A stretch of 51,304 bases of DNA from Desulfobulbus sp. (GCA_009780825.1 WQZH01000016.1:1-51304); one strand, 5' to 3'. Shown: positions 26,451 to 35,775, counted from the stretch's first letter. The notes: generated by a model not told the origin, from the sequence alone. Numbers and translations: made by a program.

Positions 26451-26540
26451 CGTTTGCCATCCTTTGAACTTGATAGTGGTGGGTGCCGGTACGTGATGCC
26501 CGGCTCTGGCGATTGGTCTAAACGATAAGCCGTGGTCGGC

Positions 26541-26586
26541 CACAGTCAAGGCGGGGGAGAACCCGCTCTCCCCCGCCTTGACTGTG
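26541..26586. terminator. Perfect 20-bp hairpin between elbB and htpX
   Basis: The arms at 26541-26560 and 26567-26586 are exact reverse complements over 20 bp, GC-rich, with a 6-nt loop (ACCCGC). The hairpin lies 23 nt downstream of the elbB stop on the minus strand and 90 nt upstream of the htpX ATG. There is no T-tract on either side, so it is either a non-canonical terminator or an mRNA processing/stability element. Confidence 0.6.
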
Positions 26587-26609
26587 AGAGGGAAGAGAAG
26601 AGCAGCGGG

Positions 26610-27266
26610 TTAGAACATCATCTCCAGCATCGCCCTGATGAGCTTGTCAGCGCCTTCGGCGATCTGATCGATGCGGGAATTGAGCATGTAGCAGGGGGTG
26701 GTGACGATTTTTTGTTCCCGGTCAATGGAGATTTCGCCCTGCATGGTTGGCTGATGCCGGGCACCCATGGCGGCGAGGTTGTCGGCGGTGCCCTGGTCCT
26801 GGCCGATGGTAAGGATGACATTTCCCAACACTTTGGCCAGAATAACCGGAGCGATGCACAGGGCGCCAATGGGCTTGCCGCCAGCATGCATGGCCTTGAT
26901 TACCGCAGCTGCATCAGGGTTCACCGTGCATTGGGTACCATCAAAGGCGTAGCTGCACAGATTTTTTGCCGCGCCAAATCCGCCGGGAATGACCAGGCCG
27001 TCGGCCGAGTCAGGGGCAAAAGTGGCGAGTGCCGCAATCTTGCCTCGGGCGATTCGCGCCGATTCGATCAGGACATTGCGTTTTTCGCTCATCTCCTGCC
27101 CGTTGATATGGTTAAGTACGTGATGCTGCTTGATGTCGGGAGCATAGCACTGAAAATCCGCCCCGTTTTTGTGAATTGCCCAGAGGGTGAGGGTAGCTTC
27201 GTGGATTTCGGCGCCATCCTGATGACCACAACCGGAGAGGATCACCGCAAAATTCTTCTTTCGCAT
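26610..27266 (-). CDS. elbB: ElbB, DJ-1/PfpI-like glyoxalase-type protein
   Basis: This 218-residue protein of the DJ-1/PfpI superfamily closely resembles E. coli ElbB. It starts with FAVILSGCGHQDGAEIHEA and contains DGLVIPGGFGAAKNL. The nucleophile elbow carries C137 in GALCIAPVI. ElbB has weak glyoxalase activity and was first linked to isoprenoid biosynthesis; the physiological substrate is not settled. The start has an ideal AAGGAGG 7 nt upstream. It lies 21 nt after hpt on the minus strand, so the two are very likely co-transcribed. Confidence 0.92.
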   Translation of the reverse strand: MRKKNFAVILSGCGHQDGAEIHEATLTLWAIHKNGADFQCYAPDIKQHHVLNHINGQEMSEKRNVLIESARIARGKIAALATFAPDSADGLVIPGGFGAAKNLCSYAFDGTQCTVNPDAAAVIKAMHAGGKPIGALCIAPVILAKVLGNVILTIGQDQGTADNLAAMGARHQPTMQGEISIDREQKIVTTPCYMLNSRIDQIAEGADKLIRAMLEMMF

Positions 27267-27287
27267 ATCAGCCTCCTTGCAAACGGG

Positions 27288-27833
27288 TTAAAAAACAGAC
27301 GTGAGCGGTTTCAGAGAGTAAATGGCCGGAAGATTACGGTATTGTTCCGCACAGTCCAGACCGTATCCGACAAGAAAGCCGCGGTCGAGATCAAAGCCGG
27401 TGTAATCGACCTTGATCGGTACGGTTCTCCGCTCTTTTTTGTCGACAAGGGAACAGATGCGCACCGAGCAAGCCGGGTATTGCCGGAAGTGGTCTCGCAG
27501 CCATACGATGGTGGCGCCGGTATCGACGATGTCCTCCACAAGCAGCACATCCTTACCGGTCAGGTCAATGCCGGGTTCCTTCAGCTGGCGGATGATTCCC
27601 GATGAGACCGTGGCTGTGCCGTAACTGGCCACCCGGATGAAATCTATTTCAAGGTCGAGGGCGATGGCACGGCACAGGTCAGCGGCAAAAATAAAGGCAC
27701 CGTTCAGTATACCCAAGATTACCAGTCGCCTGCCTTGGTAATCCTGAGTAATCTGCTGGCCGAGTTCTTCTACGCGATCTTGGATCTGACGAGAGGTCAA
27801 GATCAGTTCCCGCGCAGGAAGCGACGCTGTCAT
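27288..27833 (-). CDS. hpt: Hypoxanthine phosphoribosyltransferase
   Basis: This 181-residue type I phosphoribosyltransferase makes IMP (and usually GMP) from the base and PRPP in purine salvage. Visible features are LVILGILNGAFIFAADL (PPi loop), the flexible loop near SYGTATVSSG, the PRPP motif LLVEDIVDTGAT (98-108) and the base-binding VDYTGFDLDRGFLVGYGLD. It ends 21 nt before elbB and begins 40 nt after the TPR lipoprotein gene on the same strand. The ribosome binding site is weak. Confidence 0.93.
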   Translation of the reverse strand: MTASLPARELILTSRQIQDRVEELGQQITQDYQGRRLVILGILNGAFIFAADLCRAIALDLEIDFIRVASYGTATVSSGIIRQLKEPGIDLTGKDVLLVEDIVDTGATIVWLRDHFRQYPACSVRICSLVDKKERRTVPIKVDYTGFDLDRGFLVGYGLDCAEQYRNLPAIYSLKPLTSVF

Positions 27834-27873
27834 GGGAAAACCTGGCTTGCTGGCTAGCGGGGTTGTTACTGCG

Positions 27874-30165
27874 TTACTGTTCGCTCTGCCACTTTTTCAG
27901 GGTTGCGGCGGCCTCATCTTTTTCCTTGAAGGGCTGATTCGGGGCCAACGCCTTCAAAAGTTCCGTGATCGCTTCCTGCTTCTTGCCATCGCCATACAAG
28001 GCCAAGGCAAAATGATAATGGAGTATGGGCATGTTGTCCTGCTTCTGCATCGCCTGCGAGAGCTCGCTGCGGGCCAGGCTGTATGAACCCCGCTTGTAAT
28101 GCACCCAGCCGAGGGTATCCATAATATTAACATTATCGGGCTGTTGCTGCTTTGCGATCATGGCCAGGCGTAGCGCTTCTCCCAGATCTCCATCCTTGCT
28201 TTCGGCGATGAGCCACGCCAGATTGTTGGCCGCTGGGGCAAAGTCGGGTTTGACGCTCAGGGCTTTGGCATAAGCACCCTTGGCTAGATCAATTTTGCCG
28301 GATTGCTCGTAGAGGCTGCCCAACCCCATGTACGCGCCCAGCGCCTTGGGATGTTTGACCAAAAGATCATTGAACTCGGCGATGGCCTGATCCGTTTTTC
28401 CCTGCCGGGTCAGAACGAGGGCGCTCATGGCATAGGTTTGCGGATTGTCTGGATCAAGTTCCTGTGCCTTCCGATAGAGTTCAAGGGCTTTGTCGGGGTT
28501 CGTGGCCAGATACAGGTTGGCCAGCAGGATATGCAGCCCGCCGCTTTGAGGGGCTTTGGCAATCTGCGCCTCGGCCATTTTGATCAGTTCTTCCTGCTTG
28601 GTGCCTCCTTTCTGGGCAATCTGAAGCAGGAAGGTAAAGGCCTTGACATTATCGGGCTGCAGTTCCATCACTTTGTCAAAGGCCTCTTTGGCCTTGGATT
28701 CCTGCTGCAGGGCAATATAGGTCAAACCGAGGCTGCCCAGTACTTCTACGTTGTTTGGCACCTTGGCATGGAGTTCGGAGAACATTTTCTCTGCGGTGGC
28801 ATATTCCTTTGAAAACAACACGCTTTTTGAAAGAGTAAGAGCTGCTTGGAAATCACGGGGGTTGATTTTCAGGGCTGTCGCTGCTTCCTTCTTGGCGGTA
28901 TCAAATTCGCCATCCTGGAGCGCAAGCAGTGCGAGCAGGGAATGGGCCTTGGCAAACCCGGGGCTGAGCTTGATCGCTTCGAGCAGGGATTCCTTGGTCA
29001 GTCTCATATCTTTGAGATTGCTGTGGGCCACCGCCTTGAGAAAGAACAACTCGCCCCATCTGGGATAATCCCGGAGCATGTTCGTGATCGTGTCCAAGGC
29101 TTCCTGATTTTTCCCATCCTTCAGCAGGAATTTGACCTTGACCAGGGCGGCTGCGGCGATTTTATCGTTGGTCTTGGTCACCTTTGCCAGCATTTCTTTC
29201 GCTTGGTCGAATTTGCCGTAGTCGAAGTAAAAATTCGCCAGCTGCGCTTCAAATTCTTCCGGTTTATCTGCCACAGTAATGGCGTCCTTATACATCTGCT
29301 CGGCTTGATCGAGCGCTCCTTTTTTTACATAAAATTCGGCGACCGCAACGTGGAGCTTGCTGTTTTTGGGGTCAATTTTCAGGGCCTGCAGTAAATGCTG
29401 CTCGGCTTTGGCCTCATCGTTTTCAATGAGATCGATGGAGGCCATTTGCAGGTACGGCTGAGGAGAGTCGGGTAAGGCGGCGGCCATCTTGTCGAGCGTG
29501 GCCCGCGCTTTGTCCAACTCCTTGCGGTCAACATAATATGAAGACAAGGTGACATAATTGATTGGTTTCTTGCTATCCAGCTCCAGTGCTTTTACAAAAG
29601 CCTGCTCCGCCTCCGCGAATTGTTCTTGGGCGGTGAGAATGCGTCCCTTGATGCTGTACAAGCGGTCTTCGTTGGCAGAAGCCGCAATGGCTTGGTCGAT
29701 CGCGGTCAGGGCGGCATCGGTCTTGCCGTCAATCATTTCCAGATTGGCAAGGAGAGCCAGCGCATCCTTGTTATCCGGGGCCTGCCTGAGCACCTGCTCG
29801 ATTCCGGAGCGGGCTTCGTCTTTTTTCTGGGCCACCAAGTAGAATTCAGCCGTTTTTATGCAAGCATCCAAGTTTGTTGGATCCAAGGTTGCGGTGCGCT
29901 GCAATTCGTCAAAAGCCTGGCGCGCATCTCCTTTTTTCAGATACAGCAAGCCCAACTGGTAGCGGGCTTGGGCGTACTTAGGATCAATCTGGATGGCGTT
30001 GAGCAATTCGATGATGGCTTCTTTATCCTTCTGCTCCTGCAGGTAGGACATGGCTTTTTGATAATGTTCTTCCTTGTTTTTATCACCCAGGCACCCTGTG
30101 AGGAGCAAGGAGCAGAGCAAGAACGAGAAAAACGTGGTCAGGAGAGACAAACGGTTCGATTTCAT
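27874..30165 (-). CDS. prsT: PEP-CTERM system TPR-repeat lipoprotein (PrsT type)
   Basis: This 763-residue lipoprotein has a signal peptide ending in LLTGC (Cys25), then about 20 tetratricopeptide repeats to the C-terminus (for example HYQKAMSYLQEQKDKEAI, AYMGLGSLYEQSGKIDLAKG and NIMDTLGWVHYKRGSYSLAR). It matches the TPR lipoprotein that accompanies exosortase/PEP-CTERM polysaccharide loci (TIGR02917 family). It is probably an outer-membrane-associated scaffold for polysaccharide export or protein sorting. The start has AAAGGA 8 nt upstream. It is divergent from the export gene at 30466 and lies directly before hpt, so the purine-salvage gene may ride on its transcript. Confidence 0.88.
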   Translation of the reverse strand: MKSNRLSLLTTFFSFLLCSLLLTGCLGDKNKEEHYQKAMSYLQEQKDKEAIIELLNAIQIDPKYAQARYQLGLLYLKKGDARQAFDELQRTATLDPTNLDACIKTAEFYLVAQKKDEARSGIEQVLRQAPDNKDALALLANLEMIDGKTDAALTAIDQAIAASANEDRLYSIKGRILTAQEQFAEAEQAFVKALELDSKKPINYVTLSSYYVDRKELDKARATLDKMAAALPDSPQPYLQMASIDLIENDEAKAEQHLLQALKIDPKNSKLHVAVAEFYVKKGALDQAEQMYKDAITVADKPEEFEAQLANFYFDYGKFDQAKEMLAKVTKTNDKIAAAALVKVKFLLKDGKNQEALDTITNMLRDYPRWGELFFLKAVAHSNLKDMRLTKESLLEAIKLSPGFAKAHSLLALLALQDGEFDTAKKEAATALKINPRDFQAALTLSKSVLFSKEYATAEKMFSELHAKVPNNVEVLGSLGLTYIALQQESKAKEAFDKVMELQPDNVKAFTFLLQIAQKGGTKQEELIKMAEAQIAKAPQSGGLHILLANLYLATNPDKALELYRKAQELDPDNPQTYAMSALVLTRQGKTDQAIAEFNDLLVKHPKALGAYMGLGSLYEQSGKIDLAKGAYAKALSVKPDFAPAANNLAWLIAESKDGDLGEALRLAMIAKQQQPDNVNIMDTLGWVHYKRGSYSLARSELSQAMQKQDNMPILHYHFALALYGDGKKQEAITELLKALAPNQPFKEKDEAAATLKKWQSEQ

Positions 30166-30465
30166 AATAATCCTTTTCGCAAAATGGATTGGCGACGCAG
30201 AGCTTAGGCTAAAGGATAAAACGAATCTATCCTTCTCCGATTCTTATATCGTACTGGATGCGTTTGAGGAATAAAAAACAAGGAATTCAGGTGGGCAAGG
30301 CGATATTTTCCGTTCAACAGGGCAGGAAGATTGTTTTGATCCGTAAAATTGCTCTGACGACGAGGAAAAATAGAGATATTCTTTTTTTTGTTTTGACCTG
30401 GAACCGTGATGCCGGTAGCATAAAATGTCAATAAGTTCATCCTGCTGAGTCAAAAGGAGAGAGAG
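30166..30465. other. Divergent promoter region of the exopolysaccharide locus
   Basis: This 300-nt AT-rich stretch separates the TPR lipoprotein gene (minus) from the export gene (plus). It contains the plus-strand promoter listed separately. No gene is apparent. No sigma-54 site with correct spacing was found; the closest GG/GC pair, near 30400, is 9 nt apart, not 10. Confidence 0.5.
30393..30421 (+). promoter_or_regulatory. Sigma-70-like promoter of the export/beta-barrel genes
   Basis: TTGACC (30393-30398) is followed after exactly 17 nt by TAGCAT (30416-30421). Transcription would start near 30428, about 38 nt before the ATG of the export gene. The same TTGACC-17-TAnCAT arrangement occurs at 35776-35804. 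Confidence 0.5.
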
Positions 30466-31227
30466 ATGAAAGTGTTTTCAATCGTCACACAGAGGTGCTT
30501 TTGGGCAGTGCTCATCGCTGGTTTGGTTATGGGATGGTCATGTTGGGCGGCTGAATCGGGGAGCGATGCTGTCGTCAAAGATGATCTCAAGGAAAAGTAC
30601 CGCCAAGAGGTACTGGGGAGCAAAGAGCAATCCTCGAAAGATCAGGAGTATGTCATTGGTTATCGCGATATTCTCTATGTCGAGGTGTATGGCGAAGGCT
30701 CCATGGCGGTCGGACCATCCAACGCCCCGCAGGGAGGGGCATCGGCAGAAGGCCAGGGGGCACTTCGCGAACGTGGGACTGGTGCGGAAGTGGGGGTGGA
30801 TGGACGGGTGTCGCTCCGTCATATCGGCGATGTGTATGTAGTCGGTATGACCTTGCAGCAACTGGCTGAATATTTAAGCAAACTGTATAGTACTGTATTC
30901 AGCGAGCCGAATGTGATTACCTCGGTGATGCAAAGCAACAGCCGACAGTGCACGGTCATGGGACAGGTCAAAACTCCAGGTTTGTATCGTCTTGATCAAC
31001 CTCTCACTATTGTCAAGGTGATCGCTCAAGCTGGCGGATTGACCGAGTGGGCCAAATCTGACATCACCGTGATTCGTCAGGGAAACGAACTGATCGCCGA
31101 AAAAGGGCGTGACAAATCGGCGAAGAAAGTCCAGCAGTTCCAATTTGATTACGACGATTTTGTCGCAGGGAAGAATGTCGAGAAAAATATTCAGCTCGAA
31201 CCCGGTGATGTAGTTGTCGTGCATTGA
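30466..31227 (+). CDS. Wza-like polysaccharide export protein (XrtA-associated)
   Basis: This 253-residue exported protein has a signal peptide (about 1-28). A Poly_export domain follows (about 60-160; VIGYRDILYVEVYGEG, VDGRVSLRHIGDVYVVGMTL), then an SLBB domain (about 163-240; CTVMGQVKTPGLYRL, TIVKVIAQAGGLTEWA) ending in LEPGDVVVVH. It should form the periplasmic/outer-membrane channel for the exopolysaccharide. A Cys near the signal end (GWSC) is a poor lipobox, so lipidation is uncertain. A Gly/Ala-rich insert lies near residues 82-105. AGGAGAG lies just before the ATG. It is followed by the beta-barrel gene after 13 nt. Confidence 0.88.
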   Translation: MKVFSIVTQRCFWAVLIAGLVMGWSCWAAESGSDAVVKDDLKEKYRQEVLGSKEQSSKDQEYVIGYRDILYVEVYGEGSMAVGPSNAPQGGASAEGQGALRERGTGAEVGVDGRVSLRHIGDVYVVGMTLQQLAEYLSKLYSTVFSEPNVITSVMQSNSRQCTVMGQVKTPGLYRLDQPLTIVKVIAQAGGLTEWAKSDITVIRQGNELIAEKGRDKSAKKVQQFQFDYDDFVAGKNVEKNIQLEPGDVVVVH

Positions 31228-31240
31228 CAGCGAGGCCTTC

Positions 31241-32686
31241 ATGTGGACAGTTTCTCGTGTGCCAAGGCGGACGGTTTTCTGCCTCCTGGTTTTCATAGTT
31301 AGTGGAGCGACCCCAGCCCTTGCCCGGGACACAACGATAACCGGTTCGGTGGGCACGGTTTTTGACTATCTTGAACGAACATATAAGTACGGCGATAACG
31401 CAGGCAGTGGCGATAACGCAGACCGGCAGAAAATCGGCATTCAGCCGGAAATACTGGTTGTTTCGCGGGATGTCCGTGACACCCTGAGTCTCCGCTACAG
31501 CCCCACTCTCAGCCATGACTATGCTCTCAAGAGGGGGAATGGGGTCGATCATCAACTCGATTTTCAGGGAGAACGATGGCTCTCGCAATTCTGGTCTATT
31601 TCCATGTCGGATATGTACACCCGTTCCGACGACCCGGATACGGCCAACCGCGACTACCCCAATGATGTCTCGGGCAATGGCAGCGGGCAAGCGACTCCAG
31701 GCAATACGGCAAACCAGTTATCCAATGATTTGAACGGACAGAAATTCTGGAGTAATACGTTTAATGCGCAAACAAGCTATGCTGTCGACAAAGACAGCAC
31801 TATTGGTGGAGGATATTCATATTCTCTTTTACGCTATGACGACAGTGCAACAGGTGGGCAAAATTACGATAGGCATTCCTTTTTTACCAATTTATCCCAT
31901 GGATTCACTCCGAACTGGCGGTCAAACCTGGGGCTCAACTATACCCGTGGCCTGTATGACAACACGCAACAACTCAATGTCAACTCAACCGCCACTCCTG
32001 ACCTCGACCAATACGGCTTTAACTTCGGAATCGATTACGTCCGCAATCCCCACGATTTCTATCCCTTCAGCTATTCATTGAATAAAACCCTATACGACGG
32101 GGATACCAGTCCAAACAGCGCAACCCATTCGTGGTCCCTGGGATGGAATCATGCCTTTGACTCCCGGACCCGAATGACTCTGGGAGGAGGACCTTCCTAT
32201 GCCAAAGTTCAGGGGCAGGACGGCACGTGGGGCTACAATGCCTATGCCACCTTGATGAGGGCCTATGAACACGCCGCCCTGTCGCTGGATCTCCGCAAGA
32301 CATACGAGATGAACAATTTTACTGGGAGTTCGGCGGACAGCGGCCTGACCGACACCTACAGCGCCAGGGCCACGCTCACCTACAGTCATACAGAGCATCT
32401 GACGTTCAATGTCTACGGCGGCTATCGTTCAGAATCCAATTTTGACCCGCAGGGTGCGTACCGCATTGCAGCCGGAACGGCTTCAACCGGAAAAACCGGC
32501 GACAACAGCTATGACAGGAACATCTACGAAGCCGGTATCGGTTTCACCTATTCCTTTGCCCGCTGGTATACTGCGGCGTTGAAATATGGGTACTATGTCT
32601 CCGACGGTAAACTGGAAAACGACCAGTACACCGATCATATCATATTGTTCACCTTGAGCGCCAAACGTGATCTCTGGCGCTGGTAA
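31241..32686 (+). CDS. Outer-membrane beta-barrel protein of the exosortase EPS locus
   Basis: This 481-residue protein has a signal peptide (about 1-30, cleavage near ALA-RD). The remainder is a run of alternating aromatic/polar strands typical of an outer-membrane barrel (YSPTLSHDYAL, DSTIGGGYSYSLLRYDD, WRSNLGLNYTRGLYD, LTFNVYGGYRSESNF, ending in SAKRDLWRW with a terminal Trp). It resembles the PEP-CTERM-associated outer-membrane protein family (TIGR03016-like). It may form the export porin for the polysaccharide. ATG 31241 is preferred over an upstream TTG at 31214 that overlaps the preceding gene. A 13-bp direct repeat (GGCGATAACGCAG twice, about 31391-31421) encodes a GDNA(x)SGDNA duplication. 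Confidence 0.8.
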   Translation: MWTVSRVPRRTVFCLLVFIVSGATPALARDTTITGSVGTVFDYLERTYKYGDNAGSGDNADRQKIGIQPEILVVSRDVRDTLSLRYSPTLSHDYALKRGNGVDHQLDFQGERWLSQFWSISMSDMYTRSDDPDTANRDYPNDVSGNGSGQATPGNTANQLSNDLNGQKFWSNTFNAQTSYAVDKDSTIGGGYSYSLLRYDDSATGGQNYDRHSFFTNLSHGFTPNWRSNLGLNYTRGLYDNTQQLNVNSTATPDLDQYGFNFGIDYVRNPHDFYPFSYSLNKTLYDGDTSPNSATHSWSLGWNHAFDSRTRMTLGGGPSYAKVQGQDGTWGYNAYATLMRAYEHAALSLDLRKTYEMNNFTGSSADSGLTDTYSARATLTYSHTEHLTFNVYGGYRSESNFDPQGAYRIAAGTASTGKTGDNSYDRNIYEAGIGFTYSFARWYTAALKYGYYVSDGKLENDQYTDHIILFTLSAKRDLWRW

Positions 32687-32806
32687 AGGATGATCGGCTG
32701 ATGATCCCTCGCCTGCACTGCGATCGAAGCATGCCTGTCTGTTCACTCGGTTAGCGTCATTGGTTGTATCTAGAGTATATTTTCGAGAAATTTTTGGAGG
32801 GCAGTG

Positions 32807-34120
32807 GTGAACATCACAATTATCGGAACCGGTTATGTCGGCCTGGTGAGCGGCACATGTTTTTCCGAATTCGGACATGAAGTTGTCTGCGTTGATCATG
32901 ACGCGACCAAGATCGCGGCGCTTTGCCAGGGGCAAGTCCCGATTTATGAACCCGGGTTGGCGGACCTTGTCACCAAAAACACGGCGGCCGGACACCTGCG
33001 TTTTACTAGCGATCTCAGTCAGGCTGTTCCAGAAGCGGATGCGGTCTTTCTCGCCGTGGGCACACCTTCAAGCCGCCGTGGGGACGGCTATGCCGATCTC
33101 AGCTACCTATATGACGCCGCCCGCAACCTTGCCCCTTATCTTGCCGGATATACGGTGGTGGTCGATAAGAGTACGGTGCCAGTGGGAACGGCGCGGCAGG
33201 TGGAGCGGATTATCCGCGAAGTCAATCCCGTAGCCAACTTCGACATGGCCTCCAATCCCGAATTCTTGAGAGAAGGGGCGGCAATCAGCGACTTCATGCG
33301 GCCGGATCGGGTGGTCGTAGGAGTGGAAAGCGAACAGGCTGCCGCAATATTGCGTGAGATTTATGGCCCGCTGTATCTCATTGAAACCCCCATCGTGGTC
33401 ACCGGCATCGAAACCGCCGAGCTGATCAAATATGCCGCCAATGCCTTCTTGGCGGTGAAGATCAGCTTCATCAACGAAATGGCTTCCATCTGTGAAGCGG
33501 TGGGGGCCGACGCTATTGCCTTGGCCAGGGGTATCGGGCTCGATGGCCGGATCGGCAAAAAGTTCCTCCATCCAGGCCCGGGTTATGGCGGCTCCTGTTT
33601 TCCCAAGGACACGGTTGCTCTGTTACGAACCGTTCAGGAGCACGGGGTCAGCGCCCGCATAGTCGAGGCCGCTGTCGAGGTCAACGCCGCCCAGAAGGCA
33701 CGGATGGTCAAGAAAATTCGCGATGCGTTGGGCGGCAGCGAGTCGGGGAAAACCATCGGAGTACTTGGTCTTGCCTTCAAGCCGGAGACGGACGATATGC
33801 GGGAGGCACCTGCCCTGACCATCCTGCCAGCCCTGCTCGAACGGGGCGCGAAGATCCAGGCGCACGATCCGCAAGGAATGCGTGAGGCGGCGAAACTGTT
33901 GCCTGCGACGATGGCGTATGTCAACGATCCGTACGAGGTGTTTACCAACGCGGATGCGGTGGTTTTGCTGACGGAATGGAACCAGTATCGGGCACTGGAT
34001 TTTACCAGGGCAAGGGATAAGATGCGCAAGCCTGTCTTCATTGATCTGCGCAATGTGTATGAGCCACGCAAAATTCGGGCGGCCGGTTACGAGTATCATG
34101 GCAATGGCCGGGGGTATTGA
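32807..34120 (+). CDS. ugd: UDP-glucose 6-dehydrogenase
   Basis: Ugd oxidises UDP-glucose to UDP-glucuronate with two NAD+, supplying an acidic sugar for the polysaccharide. The 437-residue protein starts MNITIIGTGYVGLVSGT (NAD Rossmann GxGxxG). It has the family stretches VDKSTVPVGTAR, NPEFLREG and ELIKYAANAFLA, the catalytic cysteine C264 in GYGGSCFPKD, and a C-terminal UDP-binding domain (GLAFKPETDDMREAP). The GTG at 32807 has GGAGG 6 nt upstream and is preferred over the GTG directly before it. The preceding 120 nt hold no gene. Confidence 0.95.
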   Translation: MNITIIGTGYVGLVSGTCFSEFGHEVVCVDHDATKIAALCQGQVPIYEPGLADLVTKNTAAGHLRFTSDLSQAVPEADAVFLAVGTPSSRRGDGYADLSYLYDAARNLAPYLAGYTVVVDKSTVPVGTARQVERIIREVNPVANFDMASNPEFLREGAAISDFMRPDRVVVGVESEQAAAILREIYGPLYLIETPIVVTGIETAELIKYAANAFLAVKISFINEMASICEAVGADAIALARGIGLDGRIGKKFLHPGPGYGGSCFPKDTVALLRTVQEHGVSARIVEAAVEVNAAQKARMVKKIRDALGGSESGKTIGVLGLAFKPETDDMREAPALTILPALLERGAKIQAHDPQGMREAAKLLPATMAYVNDPYEVFTNADAVVLLTEWNQYRALDFTRARDKMRKPVFIDLRNVYEPRKIRAAGYEYHGNGRGY

Positions 34121-34144
34121 TGTAGCGAGGAGTCAGGTGTGACA

Positions 34145-34221
34145 ATCCTTTTTCTCGCATGCGTTTCTCCGAAAAAGGATAGTGCAGAAAACCGGCTTGC
34201 CGCCGCACCATGCAATGGTGC
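34145..34221. terminator. Two hairpins in the convergent gap after ugd
   Basis: Arms ATCCTTTTTC (34145-34154) and GAAAAAGGAT (34171-34180) are perfect 10-bp complements around a 16-nt loop. A second hairpin pairs GCACCAT (34205-34211) with ATGGTGC (34215-34221) around GCA. They lie between the converging ugd and sugar-transferase genes, where a bidirectional terminator is expected. Neither has a clean T-tract. Confidence 0.45.
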
Positions 34222-34244
34222 AGACAATGAGTGTCTCCATATCG

Positions 34245-35627
34245 CTAACGTGACCCTTTCCGGAAAAGTACTGTTTTGACAGTCCGGAAGATGACCAGTA
34301 GATCAATGAAGATGGATTGGTGCTTGATGTAATACAGATCGTATTCCAGCTTGCGCAGGGCATCTTCTTCTGAGGCACCATACGGGTAGTATATCTGTGC
34401 CCATCCGGTTATCCCCGGCCTGACTGAATGCCGGAGCGAGTAATAGGGCAATTTCTGTACTAACTGCTCCACGAAGATCGGTCGTTCGGGCCGGGGGCCG
34501 ACAAAACTCATTTCTCCTCGGATGACGTTCCACATTTGTGGTATTTCGTCGATGCGCACCTTTCTGATGAAACCACCGACCCGGGTGACCCGGCTGTCGT
34601 TTTGGCTCGCCCAGACAGCGCCGTTTTTTTCCGCATCCTGACGCATACTGCGAAATTTGATGATGGAAAACACCTCCCCTCGTTCTCCAACCCGCTCCTG
34701 GCGGTACAAAACGGGCCCCGGCGATTCGAGCTTAATCAAGAGCGCAGTTAGCAGCGAGGCCGGCAAGCTGACAGCAAGCCCAATGACGGCAAGAAAAAGA
34801 TCAAGGAGGCGTTTGATCAGAAAGGTCATGCGGCTGCATTCAAAACCTTCTGAGAAAATCAGCCAAGCCGGGTTGACCTTCTCGGCTAGGATTTTGCCGG
34901 TGATCGCCTCATAGAAGGTGATGCCGTCCTCGATAATTTTTCCTTGGACCTTGAAGCGCAATAGGTCGGTGATGGGCATGGTGCCCCGTCGGTTGTCCAG
35001 CGCAACGACGATCCGCTCAATTTGCGCCAGGCGTGGATCCCCGGCAAGATCGGTCAGTCGTTGGACAGCAGGGATGCCATTATGTTCGAAAACAGCGGGT
35101 GTTGTGCCAACCACGGCCCGGATGGCAAAGCCCGATTCCGGGTTGTGGTTGATCTCCGTGACAATTTTGGCCGCTGTTTCTCCGGTGCCGAGCAAAATGA
35201 TGTCCTTGGCGAACCATTTCTTTTCCAGCACGAGATAATACAGCGATCTCCAGGCGAGCAGGCTGGCACAGATGATTAGGTAACAGCCCCAGAAGATGCG
35301 GGTTGAGATAATGATGGAAGGAAAAAGCCAATACAAGAAAGAAAGAATGATGCACCCCACCCCAAAGGCCTGCATCATGCGAATAAATGTGTCTGTAGTC
35401 GTGCCAGGTTGGCGCAGGTCGTAGAGGTCGTAGAAGTAGAGGGAGAGCTGGAATATCAGAGTTACGGACAGGGCTTGGAGTACATATTCCAATGGGTCGG
35501 TCAAAAAAACGTTCCAACCGGAGAATGTAACGAGGATTCCCAGTACGCTCGCGAAGATAAGAACTCCTTCGCCGGAAAAGAATAATATTTTACGCACCGG
35601 ATAATATTTGTTGAACAATGTCGGCAT
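34245..35627 (-). CDS. Undecaprenyl-phosphate sugar phosphotransferase (TIGR03013 type)
   Basis: This 460-residue inner-membrane initiating transferase moves a sugar-1-phosphate from a UDP-sugar to undecaprenyl phosphate, the first step of repeat-unit assembly. Four membrane segments lie in residues 12-120. A CoA-binding-like Rossmann domain follows (about 140-240, DIILLGTGETAAKIV), then one more membrane segment. The catalytic bacterial sugar transferase domain spans about 265-460 (KRLLDLFLAVIGL, LYRQERVGERGEVFSIIKFR, RVDEIPQ-like VRIDEIPQMWNV, MSFVGPRPERP, VRPGITGWAQIYYPYG). ATG 35627 has AAGGA 6 nt upstream; a longer in-frame start at 35804 is rejected. It is on the opposite strand to the flanking EPS genes. 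Confidence 0.92.
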   Translation of the reverse strand: MPTLFNKYYPVRKILFFSGEGVLIFASVLGILVTFSGWNVFLTDPLEYVLQALSVTLIFQLSLYFYDLYDLRQPGTTTDTFIRMMQAFGVGCIILSFLYWLFPSIIISTRIFWGCYLIICASLLAWRSLYYLVLEKKWFAKDIILLGTGETAAKIVTEINHNPESGFAIRAVVGTTPAVFEHNGIPAVQRLTDLAGDPRLAQIERIVVALDNRRGTMPITDLLRFKVQGKIIEDGITFYEAITGKILAEKVNPAWLIFSEGFECSRMTFLIKRLLDLFLAVIGLAVSLPASLLTALLIKLESPGPVLYRQERVGERGEVFSIIKFRSMRQDAEKNGAVWASQNDSRVTRVGGFIRKVRIDEIPQMWNVIRGEMSFVGPRPERPIFVEQLVQKLPYYSLRHSVRPGITGWAQIYYPYGASEEDALRKLEYDLYYIKHQSIFIDLLVIFRTVKTVLFRKGSR

Positions 35628-35775
35628 GGCTGTCCTTCTATTGAAGGTGGAAATTGGATGGAGAGGTGCCTCGATAATTAAACAGGCCCTGTGGAGTGAA
35701 GTCAAGGCGAGAGAGGGAACAACAGCGTGTGTGTGCGATAGAAATTGAGCAAAAAGGTGCGATGGTGGTTTTTCT

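Noticed and set aside
30398..30415. A sigma-54 promoter upstream of the export gene
   Set aside because: The GG and GC pairs are separated by 9 nt instead of the required 10, and the flanking bases do not match.
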